A stretch of 64,000 bases of DNA from DAOUAG01 sp034432935 (GTDB taxonomy: Bacteria > Chloroflexota > Dehalococcoidia > SM23-28-2 > RBG-16-64-32). Location of the stretch: the NCBI GenBank assembly GCA_034432935.1, contig DAOUBD010000048.1, forward strand, positions 1-64,000, in the 5' to 3' direction. Every line of letters starts with the position of its first letter. The first letter of the stretch is position 1. Below are positions 43,308 to 50,501 of the stretch, in pieces. A model generated the notes under the pieces. The model did no database searches. It saw nothing but the letters and a program-made list of their open reading frames with translations, and was not told the origin of the DNA. A program made the translations under genes and the position numbers.

Positions 43308-44912
43308 CTATCCCTTGGCCCGGGCCGCCATGGCCACGGCCTTGGCCCACTTGTAGTCTGGCTTGCCGCTGGGCTGGCGCTGAATGGCCTCCACCAGATG
43401 GAGCTCTCTGGGCACCTTGTAGCCGGCGATCTTGGTGCGGCAGTGGGCGTCCAACTCCTCCAGGGTGGGGGCGTAGCCCTCGCGTGGCTGGACTACCGCC
43501 ACTACGCGCTCGCCCCAACGTTCGTCGGGCACGCCCACCACGAGGGCATCGAATACGGCCGGGTGGGAGCGCAGCGCCGCTTCCACCTCCTCGGGGTAGA
43601 TCTTCTCGCCGCCGCTGTTGATGGATGTGGAGCCACGGCCCAGAAGGATGATGGAGCCGTCCTCGTCCACCATGGCCATATCGCCGGCCAAAGCGTAACG
43701 CTCGCCGTTGTGTTCTATGAACGTTGCAGCGGTCTTCTCGGGGTCCTTGTAGTAGCCGATGGGGACGCGGCCCTTGCGGGCCAGCCTGCCGACGACGCCG
43801 GGGGGCACCGGGTTCATGTTGTCGTCGACGACGACGCTGGTGCTATCGGCCCGGAAGCGCGGCCCCGGGGCGCCCGGCCTGGGCGGAGCTCCGGCGCCGG
43901 CCTGTCCGCCCTCTGAACCACCGAAGTTGTCCATTAGGACGATGTGGGGCAGGCGGGCGCGAAGCTGCTCCTTTACGCCCTCGCTGAACAGGGCGCCGCC
44001 GGAACCGATGACCCGCAGGGACGACAGGTCGTAAGAGGCGCCGGGCTCGGCCAGGGCCTCGGCCAGCGGCCGCGCCATGGCATCGCCAACGATGGCCACC
44101 GAGTTCACCTTCTCGTCTTGCACCAGCCGCCAGACCAGGTGGGGGTCGAACCGCTTGCTCGGGGTCAGGACGATCTTGCCGCCGCCGTAGAGACCGATGA
44201 GTGCGGCCCACTGGGCCGCCCCGTGCATGAGGGGCGCTGCCGGCAGCATGGTCATCGGCCCGCGGTTCCGGGCGTTCTCCGCCACCTGCTCCGGCCGCCC
44301 GGGGGGCGGCCCGTAGGGGTTGCCGCCCGAGAGAGCGGCGAAGAAGATGTCCTCGTGGCGCCACATCACGCCCTTGGGCATGCCGGTGGTGCCGCCTGTG
44401 TAGAGTATGTAGAGGTCGTCGCCTGAACGGGGGCCGAAGTCGCGCTCAGGCGAGGACCGGGCGATGGCCTCCTCATAGGGGAAGCATCCTAGCGCCTCGC
44501 AGCCCTGGCCGCTATCGTCGTCGACGCAGACGAAGGTCTTGAGCAAGGGCATCTCCGGCGCCACGGCGGCGATCCGGGGGATAAACTCCTTGTGGTGTAC
44601 GAGGGCCACGAGGTCAGCGTTATCGAAGAGGTACCGCAGCTCCTCTTCCACGTAGCGGTAGTTGATGTTGACGGGCACGGCCCTCAGCTTATAGGCGGCG
44701 ATGGAGGCCTCCATGTACTCGGCCGAATTGTACAGATAGAGGCCGATGTGTTGGCCCGCCTTCACGCCCTGAGAGGCGAAATAGTGGGCCAAGCGGGTGG
44801 CCCGTTCGTCCAACTGGGCGTAGGTCAGGCGCTTTTCACCGCAGACCAGCGCCTCCCGTTCCGGTATAGCGTCGGCCACGGCTTCGAACAGGTCTGCCAG
44901 GTTGAACTGCAC
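43308..44912 (-). CDS. Acyl-CoA synthetase, FadD19/FadD17-like
   Basis: 534 residues, ANL superfamily. The AMP-binding P-loop YTGGTTGMPKGVMW, the GGSEGG and GDMAMVDEDG motifs, and the C-terminal SGKPDYKWAK with its catalytic Lys are intact. The P-loop followed by RHEDIFF is close to steroid side-chain ligases FadD17/FadD19. It activates a carboxylic acid to its CoA ester using ATP. The GTG start at 44912 (GGAAGGGAGG upstream) gives a family-length protein; the frame continues to 45500 over the neighbour but is not protein-like. Confidence 0.85.
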   Translation of the reverse strand: MQFNLADLFEAVADAIPEREALVCGEKRLTYAQLDERATRLAHYFASQGVKAGQHIGLYLYNSAEYMEASIAAYKLRAVPVNINYRYVEEELRYLFDNADLVALVHHKEFIPRIAAVAPEMPLLKTFVCVDDDSGQGCEALGCFPYEEAIARSSPERDFGPRSGDDLYILYTGGTTGMPKGVMWRHEDIFFAALSGGNPYGPPPGRPEQVAENARNRGPMTMLPAAPLMHGAAQWAALIGLYGGGKIVLTPSKRFDPHLVWRLVQDEKVNSVAIVGDAMARPLAEALAEPGASYDLSSLRVIGSGGALFSEGVKEQLRARLPHIVLMDNFGGSEGGQAGAGAPPRPGAPGPRFRADSTSVVVDDNMNPVPPGVVGRLARKGRVPIGYYKDPEKTAATFIEHNGERYALAGDMAMVDEDGSIILLGRGSTSINSGGEKIYPEEVEAALRSHPAVFDALVVGVPDERWGERVVAVVQPREGYAPTLEELDAHCRTKIAGYKVPRELHLVEAIQRQPSGKPDYKWAKAVAMAARAKG

Positions 44913-44929
44913 TCTCTTCGCCTCCCTTC

Positions 44930-46087
44930 CTACGGTTTGTCCCTGCCGACGATCCACATGGCGAAGAATTGGGATCCACCCCCGTAGGCATGGCCCAGCG
45001 CCAGGCGCGCGCCTTCTATCTGGTGTTCTCCCGCCAAACCGCGGACCTGGAGGGCGGCCTCTGCGAAGCGGATCATGCCCGAAGCGCCGATGGGGTTCGA
45101 CGAGAGGACGCCACCCGACGGGTTCACGGGGAGGGCGCCATCGATGGCCGTCACGCCCTGGGCCGTCATCCGCCACCCCTCGTTCTCGGCCGCGAACCCC
45201 AGGTTCTCCAGCCACATGGGCTCGTACCAGCTGAAAGGCACGTATATCTCCGCTACGTCGATCTCCTTGAGGGGATCGCAAATGCCCGCCTGGCGGTAGA
45301 CGTCGGCTGCACAGTCCCGCCCGGCCTGGGGACTGATCTTGTTGCGCCCCGGGAACATGATAGGTTCGGAGCGCATGGCCGTCCCCAGCACCCAGGCCGG
45401 CGGCCGTGGCGCTCGCCGCGCGGCCTCCTCGCTGGCCAGGACCATGGCGCAAGCGCCGTCCGATGAGGGACAGGCCTCCAGGTAGCGCAGGGGATCCCAA
45501 AGCATGGGCGATTTTTCCACCATCTCCATGCTGATGTCCGGCATGTGAAGGTGGGCGTAGGGGTTGCGCAGGGCATTCTTGCGGTCCTTCACCGCCACCA
45601 TCATGCCGATATCAGGCGGGGCCCCAGAGCGTTTGATGTAGGCGCGAATGTCCGGCGCGAAGTATCCTCCGGCCCCGGCTACGATGGCCGGCTGGAAGGG
45701 CACCCGCACCGTCAGAGCCCACATGGCATTGCTCTCGGACTGCTTCTCGAAGGCCACCGTCAGGACCCGCTGGTGGATGCCGGCCTGGACCAGACTGGCG
45801 GCTACGATCGCCGTGGAGCCGCCGACGCTCCCGGCTGTGTGCACCCGGATTACGGGCTTGCCGGCGGCGCCCAGGGCATCGGCCAGGAACAGCTCTGGCA
45901 TCATAATCCCTTCGAACATGTCGGGGGCCTTCCCCAACACCAGGGCGTCGATGTCCTTCCATGTGAGCTCAGCGTCTTCGAGGGCGCGGAGGGCGGCCTC
46001 GCGCACCAGGCCAGGAAGGGAGACGTCGCCACGCTTGGCGGCGTGTTTGGTCTGGCCGACGCCGATGACAGCGCAGAGGTGGGCCAT
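44930..46087 (-). CDS. Lipid-transfer/thiolase-fold protein, Ltp3-like
   Basis: 385 residues of the SCP-x-type thiolase fold (VIGVGQTKH start, PSSDGACAMVLASE, HAYGGGSQFF end). The nucleophile Cys of true thiolases appears replaced in AGSVGGSTAI, so it is not a standard thiolase. The gene order DUF35-DUF35-thiolase-thiolase resembles the mycobacterial Rv3521-ltp4-ltp3 cluster in cholesterol side-chain degradation, where related proteins act as aldolase or aldolase-like partners. The ATG overlaps the stop of the neighbour by one base. Confidence 0.8.
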   Translation of the reverse strand: MAHLCAVIGVGQTKHAAKRGDVSLPGLVREAALRALEDAELTWKDIDALVLGKAPDMFEGIMMPELFLADALGAAGKPVIRVHTAGSVGGSTAIVAASLVQAGIHQRVLTVAFEKQSESNAMWALTVRVPFQPAIVAGAGGYFAPDIRAYIKRSGAPPDIGMMVAVKDRKNALRNPYAHLHMPDISMEMVEKSPMLWDPLRYLEACPSSDGACAMVLASEEAARRAPRPPAWVLGTAMRSEPIMFPGRNKISPQAGRDCAADVYRQAGICDPLKEIDVAEIYVPFSWYEPMWLENLGFAAENEGWRMTAQGVTAIDGALPVNPSGGVLSSNPIGASGMIRFAEAALQVRGLAGEHQIEGARLALGHAYGGGSQFFAMWIVGRDKP

Positions 46088-47142
46088 TATCGCGCCTCCA
46101 GTACGCAGACGAGGTTTTGTTGAAGACAGGGACCGGAGGTGGCGTGGGCCACCGCCCTTTGGGCCGTGCCCTGCATCACCCGCTGGGCGGCCTCGCCGAT
46201 GCGGATTAGGCCCGCTGCCAAGAGAGGGTGCGCCGCCAAGGCGCCGCCGGAGGGGTTGATGACGGTGCCGCCGTCCAGGCCTAGCGCCTCCCGCAGGATC
46301 AGCTCCTGGTGGGTGAAGGGGGCGTGTATCTCCGCCACGTCGACGGGGCCGCGGTGCACGCCGGCCCTCTCCGCCGCCAGCGCCGCTGAAGGTGAGCGGG
46401 TTAGGTCCCGCAGGCCCGGGTAGTGGGGCTCTATGCGGTGGTCTATGCCCGCGATCCAGGCGGGACGCGGGCAGACCCGCCGTGCCAAGTCATCGGCAGC
46501 CAGCACAACGGCGGCGGCGCCATCGGATATGGGCGCGCAGTCATGCTTGCGCAGTGGGGAGACGATGTGCGGCTCGGCCAGGATCTCGTCCACCGAAAAA
46601 TCGCCCGCGAGCTGGGCGTTGGGGTTGCTTTTGGCGTTGCGGCGGTTGCGCACCGCCACCTCGGCCAGGTCCCTTTCGCTAACCCCCCGAGCCTCCATGT
46701 AGGCGCGGGCCTGAAGTGCGGCCAGGCTGATGGAGTCGATCCACAGTGGCGCCAGATAGTAGGGGTCGAGCTGTAGGCAGAGGATGTCCCGGATCTGGCC
46801 CGGCGAAGACTTCCCGAACCCGTAGACCAGGGCGGAATCGATATCGCCGTGCTGTAACCGCACCCAGGCCTCGTACAAGGCCCAGGCGCCGTCCATCTCG
46901 ACGTGGGACTCGCGGATCGGAGGCCAGGCCCCGATAGCGTCCAGGGCCAGCACGAAGGAGAAGGGCTGACCCGCCAGGTAGTCCGAGCTGCCGGAGCAGG
47001 TGAAGCCGATCTCCTTCTGCGGTATGCCGGAGCGCTCTATCGCTTCCCGGACGACGGGCATGAGGATCTCGACCTCGTTGCGGTAGGGGTCGCGCCGGAG
47101 GCTGGGCGACTGGGCGAAGGAGACGATGGCCACCTCGCGCAT
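46087..47142 (-). CDS. Lipid-transfer/thiolase-fold protein, Ltp4/Ltp2-like
   Basis: 351 residues of the same fold; the segment SHVEMDGAWALYEA and the end region with ATSGPCLQQN resemble Ltp-type proteins. No Cys is seen at the thiolase nucleophile position, fitting the Ltp2-type retro-aldol cleavage enzymes that need a DUF35 partner. It overlaps the DUF35 gene by one base (47142) and the following thiolase-fold gene by one base, so all are strongly coupled. Side-chain cleavage role inferred. Confidence 0.8.
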   Translation of the reverse strand: MREVAIVSFAQSPSLRRDPYRNEVEILMPVVREAIERSGIPQKEIGFTCSGSSDYLAGQPFSFVLALDAIGAWPPIRESHVEMDGAWALYEAWVRLQHGDIDSALVYGFGKSSPGQIRDILCLQLDPYYLAPLWIDSISLAALQARAYMEARGVSERDLAEVAVRNRRNAKSNPNAQLAGDFSVDEILAEPHIVSPLRKHDCAPISDGAAAVVLAADDLARRVCPRPAWIAGIDHRIEPHYPGLRDLTRSPSAALAAERAGVHRGPVDVAEIHAPFTHQELILREALGLDGGTVINPSGGALAAHPLLAAGLIRIGEAAQRVMQGTAQRAVAHATSGPCLQQNLVCVLEAR

Positions 47143-47630
47143 CAGAGGTACTCCTTGTAGGCCTCGAAGGGGGCATCGGGCTCGCCCGTGGGCCGGAAGT
47201 AACGGATGCTCTCCACGCTGGGGGTGAGTTCAGACGGCGGGGCCCACACCGCTTCCACCCGCATGCCCATACGCACCTCTTCCGGGGGGCACTCCTGGAT
47301 GATGTGCATGAAAGGCACGTCCGCTCCGTCCAGGAGGATGTCGGCGCAAACGTAAGGGACGGGCACGGAAAGCCCCTGGGACGGTATGTTGACGATGCAG
47401 AAGGTGGTGACGGTGCCCCTGTCTGAGAGGCGCACCTCCTCTTCGGTAGGGACAGCGCAGACAGGACAGGAGCCGCGGGGCGGAATGTAAACGCTCCGGC
47501 ACTGGGGGCAGCGCTGCCCCATGATGCGCCCTTCCGCCATCCCTCGCAGGAAACGCGAAGTGGCGATGCCGGCGGTGTAGGTGTACTCCAGCCGGATGGG
47601 GGTGCGGATGATCTTGATGGGGTCTGTCAT
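47142..47630 (-). CDS. DUF35 OB-fold/zinc-ribbon acyl-CoA-associated protein
   Basis: 162 residues. A rubredoxin-like zinc ribbon (CPQCRSVYIPPRGSCPVC) is followed by an OB-fold. DUF35 proteins bind thiolase-fold or hydratase partners and shuttle acyl-CoA; examples are ChsH2's DUF35 domain and the Ltp2 partner. The start overlaps the stop of the preceding DUF35 gene (ATGA). Probably the obligate partner of the thiolase-fold protein at 46087. Confidence 0.87.
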   Translation of the reverse strand: MTDPIKIIRTPIRLEYTYTAGIATSRFLRGMAEGRIMGQRCPQCRSVYIPPRGSCPVCAVPTEEEVRLSDRGTVTTFCIVNIPSQGLSVPVPYVCADILLDGADVPFMHIIQECPPEEVRMGMRVEAVWAPPSELTPSVESIRYFRPTGEPDAPFEAYKEYL

Positions 47631-48091
47631 TCCGGCTCCTCTGGCTCAAAGCACTCGATGTCTTTGATCTCCCCCACGGTCTCCTGGCGCCAGCGGGCCC
47701 TGACCCGGAGGCCGGTGCGCATGCGGCTCTCGTCGCCGGCGTCCACGGCGTGCAGGAGCTCGCTATCGGCGCCGTCCAAACGTATAAGGGCCCAGGCGAA
47801 GGGCCGGTCAAGGGGGTGGTACGGCCGGGGCTCGGGGATCCAGGCCCAGGCGGTAACCACGCCTGACTGGCGCACCTCGACGAAGTCCGTCAGGGGCTCC
47901 GCCGTCTGGGGGTCGTACTCCACGGGCGGAACGATGACGCGGCCATCGGCGGTGCGGACGCCCTCGATACGGCGCTCCTTGAGCCCAGCCAGGAAGCGGC
48001 CAATAACGGGCCCCACGCTGCGGGTGTACGGGTATTCGAGGACGTGGGGCGCCGAGAGTATATCGGCGCCGCTGACGCCGGTGTCTGACAT
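47627..48091 (-). CDS. DUF35 OB-fold protein lacking the zinc ribbon
   Basis: 154 residues. The OB-fold part is like its neighbour (WAWIPEPRPYHPLDRPFAWALIRLDGADSELLH region), but the four ribbon cysteines are absent: the place where CxxC-CxxC should be reads GVRTADGRVIVPP. Start ATG at 48091 with GGGGGAG upstream. It is the first gene of the 11-gene minus-strand operon and is preceded by promoter B with its operator. It may act as the structural partner of the ribbon-bearing paralogue. Confidence 0.8.
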   Translation of the reverse strand: MSDTGVSGADILSAPHVLEYPYTRSVGPVIGRFLAGLKERRIEGVRTADGRVIVPPVEYDPQTAEPLTDFVEVRQSGVVTAWAWIPEPRPYHPLDRPFAWALIRLDGADSELLHAVDAGDESRMRTGLRVRARWRQETVGEIKDIECFEPEEPE

Positions 48092-48156
48092 TCGCGTCTC
48101 CCCCTTTGTTCGTGGCACAGGTAGGAGCCTTGCGCCACCAGCTGTGTTATGGCATA

Positions 48157-48186
48157 TGTATATGGTATCAAACGTTTGTTTGTCAA
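48157..48186 (-). promoter_or_regulatory. Promoter B of the side-chain degradation operon, with operator in the spacer
   Basis: Minus strand: TTGACA (48186-48181), 18 bp spacer, TATACA (48162-48157). The spacer holds the palindrome core CAAACGTTTG. The layout and 20 bases from the -35 onward are identical to the promoter at 50442. Confidence 0.75.
48169..48178. promoter_or_regulatory. Operator palindrome, site B
   Basis: CAAACGTTTG between the -35 and -10 of promoter B, where a bound repressor would block RNA polymerase. Confidence 0.75.
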
Positions 48187-48302
48187 CCGCTGCTTTGGGT
48201 TTGGGCTTGCGCCTTGTTGCCGGCGCGGGCCCTGTGCTAGGCTGGCGTCGCTCCGAACCACGGCCCAAGGGCAGCCTTTGAAGCTGTTGTTAGAAGGAGG
48301 GA

Positions 48303-49472
48303 ATGATGCCTGAGGCGGTGATCGTTGAGGCGGCGCGCACGCCTATAGGAAAGCGGAACGGCTGGCTGGCCGGGTTCCACCCAACCCACTTGCTGGCCCT
48401 GGCCCAGATGGAGGTCGTCAAACGCGCGGGCATTGATCCTGCCAGCGTCGAGCAGATCGTTGGCGGCTGCGTGACCCAGGCCGGGGAGCAGGCCGGCAAC
48501 GTGACCCGAAACGCCTGGTTGTCCACCGGTCAGCCGTATCACGTGGCCGCTACCACCATCGATTGCCAGTGCGGATCGTCGCAGCAGGCGAACCATATGG
48601 TGGCGGGCCTCATCGAGGCCGGAGCCATCGAGATCGGCATCGCTTGCGGGATCGAGATGATGAGCCGCGTCCCGCTGGGGGCCAACGTGATGAACGGCCC
48701 CGGGTACTACATGCCGCCGGAGTGGCCCTGGGATCAAGCGCAGACCCAGTTCGAGGCCGCGGAGCGCATCGCCAAGAGGCGGGGTATCACGCGGCAAGAC
48801 GTCGATGCCCTGGGATTGGCTTCACAGGAGAAGGCGGCCCGGGCCTGGCAGGAGGGCCGCTTCACCAGGGAGGTCATCCCCGTGACGGCGCCGGTGCTGG
48901 GCGAGGACGGCAAGCCCACCGGCGAGACTCGCCTGGTGGACACGGATCAGGGCCTTCGGCCGACGACGATGGAGGCTTTGGCCAACCTCAAGCCCGTCGT
49001 CGAGGGCGGTATCCATACGGCGGGCAACAGCTCTCAGATATCCGATGGCGCCGCCGCGGTCCTCTGGATGTCCGCCAGCAAGGCGAAGGAGCTGGGTCTG
49101 CGGCCCCGGGCCCGGATCGTCGCCCAGACGCTAGTGGGGTCGGACCCGTACTACCTTCTGGACGGACCCATCGACGCTACGGCCCAGGTGCTCAAGAAGG
49201 CCGGGATGGCCATGAGCGACATCGATATCTTCGAGGTGAACGAGGCCTTTGCCTCCGTGGTGCTTTCCTGGGCCAGCGTTCACAAGCCGGATATGGACCG
49301 GGTGAACGTCAACGGTGGCGCCATCGCCCTGGGGCACCCGGTAGGGGCTACCGGCAGCCGCCTCATCACCACCGCCCTGCACGAGCTGGAGCGCAGCAAC
49401 AAGGAGCTGGCCCTCATCACCATGTGCTGCGGCGGGGCCCTGGCCACCGGCACCATCCTCCAGCGCCTGTGA
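48303..49472 (+). CDS. Acetyl-CoA acetyltransferase, FadA5-like thiolase
   Basis: 389 residues. All thiolase signatures are present: nucleophile Cys in TIDCQCGSSQQA, GHPVGATGSRL with the active His, and CCGGALATGT with the second Cys. The DCQCGSSQQ version of the motif resembles FadA5-type steroid thiolases. It releases acetyl- or propionyl-CoA from a 3-ketoacyl-CoA. A GAAGGAGG site precedes ATGATG. It diverges from the DUF35-led operon across the shared 211 bp regulatory region. Confidence 0.88.
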   Translation: MMPEAVIVEAARTPIGKRNGWLAGFHPTHLLALAQMEVVKRAGIDPASVEQIVGGCVTQAGEQAGNVTRNAWLSTGQPYHVAATTIDCQCGSSQQANHMVAGLIEAGAIEIGIACGIEMMSRVPLGANVMNGPGYYMPPEWPWDQAQTQFEAAERIAKRRGITRQDVDALGLASQEKAARAWQEGRFTREVIPVTAPVLGEDGKPTGETRLVDTDQGLRPTTMEALANLKPVVEGGIHTAGNSSQISDGAAAVLWMSASKAKELGLRPRARIVAQTLVGSDPYYLLDGPIDATAQVLKKAGMAMSDIDIFEVNEAFASVVLSWASVHKPDMDRVNVNGGAIALGHPVGATGSRLITTALHELERSNKELALITMCCGGALATGTILQRL

Positions 49473-49482
49473 GAGGCTGCGC

Positions 49483-50385
49483 ATGCTGGAAGGAAAGGTA
49501 GCTATCGTCACTGGCGCCGGAAGGGGCCTTGGCCGGGCCGAGGCCCTGGCCCTGGCTCAGTTGGGCGCCAAGGTCGTGGTCAACGACCTCGGGGTCGAGC
49601 TAGACGGCAGCGGCGGCTCTACCAGCCTCGCCCAGCAGGTAGCGGACGAGATCCGGGCCGCCGGCGGCGAAGCCGTCGCCAACCATGGGGACGTGGCCAG
49701 TTGGGAGGACTCCAGGGCCCTCATCCATCAGGCCATCGAAACCTTCGGCGACCTCCACATCCTGGTCAACAACGCCGGCTTTCTGCGCGACCGCATGATC
49801 TACAACATGAGCGAGGACGAGTGGGATGCCGTCATCCGGGTGCACCTCAAGGGGCACTTTTGCACCTCACGCTGGGCCACGGCCTACTGGCGGGAGCGCT
49901 CTAAGGAGCTGGACGCCCCCGTGTACGCGAGGATCATCAACACCTCCTCGGAGGCGTTCCTCTTCGGCTCCCCGGGCCAACCCAACTACGCTGCGGCCAA
50001 GGCCGGCATCGCTGCTTTGACCCTGAGCATCGCCCAGTCCTGCGGCCGCTTCGGCGTGAACGCCAACGCCATCTGCCCGCGGGCCCGCACGCGGATGACG
50101 GAGTCGATGCCCATGTTCGCCAAGCCGGAGGAGGGCTTCGACGCCTTCGCGCCTGAAAACGTGGCGCCGCTGGTGGCGTTTTTGGCTTCGCCCGCGGCCG
50201 CCAGGGTCAGCGGCCAGGTCTTCGTGGTCCACGGAGGTATGGTGGCGGTACTGGCGGGGCCTCGCGTGGACCAGCGCTGGGACATCGGCCGCGCGTGGAC
50301 TCCGCAGGAGCTGGCGGACACCCTGGGGCCCTTCTTCGAGGCTCGTATCCCGGTGCGCGACGGCTTCGCCATGCCCTTCGCCTGA
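49483..50385 (+). CDS. SDR dehydrogenase, 17-beta-HSD4/MFE-2-like
   Basis: 300 residues. TGAGRGLG, NNAG and SSEA...PNYAAAK (Tyr-x3-Lys) motifs; the extended N-terminal VVNDLGVELDGSGGS loop is typical of the D-3-hydroxyacyl-CoA dehydrogenase of peroxisomal multifunctional enzyme 2 (and of mycobacterial Hsd4B-like proteins). It probably oxidises the 3-hydroxyacyl-CoA intermediate that the adjacent thiolase then cleaves. It starts 10 bp after the thiolase stop. Confidence 0.87.
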   Translation: MLEGKVAIVTGAGRGLGRAEALALAQLGAKVVVNDLGVELDGSGGSTSLAQQVADEIRAAGGEAVANHGDVASWEDSRALIHQAIETFGDLHILVNNAGFLRDRMIYNMSEDEWDAVIRVHLKGHFCTSRWATAYWRERSKELDAPVYARIINTSSEAFLFGSPGQPNYAAAKAGIAALTLSIAQSCGRFGVNANAICPRARTRMTESMPMFAKPEEGFDAFAPENVAPLVAFLASPAAARVSGQVFVVHGGMVAVLAGPRVDQRWDIGRAWTPQELADTLGPFFEARIPVRDGFAMPFA

Positions 50386-50441
50386 GGTGCAGGAGCGGAC
50401 GTCGGCGCAATAGGTTTCCCGCCGAAGTTCCGCCGCCGGTA

Positions 50442-50471
50442 TTGACAAACAAACGTTTGATCGGTTATACA
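50442..50471 (+). promoter_or_regulatory. Promoter C of alpha 4, with operator in the spacer
   Basis: TTGACA (50442-50447), 18 bp spacer, TATACA (50466-50471). The palindrome core CAAACGTTTG is inside the spacer. ATG is 30 bp downstream. Confidence 0.8.
50450..50459. promoter_or_regulatory. Operator palindrome, site C
   Basis: CAAACGTTTG in the spacer of promoter C, same offset from the -35 as at site B. Confidence 0.75.
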
Positions 50472-50501
50472 TCTCCCATCCGATAGCATCGGGAGGACGC
50501 C

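Noticed and set aside
43308..45500. 730-codon ligase reading frame
   Set aside because: The part beyond 44912 lies over the Ltp3-like gene and is not protein-like; the GTG at 44912 has a good ribosome site and family length.
50442..50471. FNR/CRP-type site (TTGAT-N4-ATCAA)
   Set aside because: The dyad centre is CAAACGTTTG, not TTGAT/ATCAA, and it lies between -35 and -10, as for a repressor.
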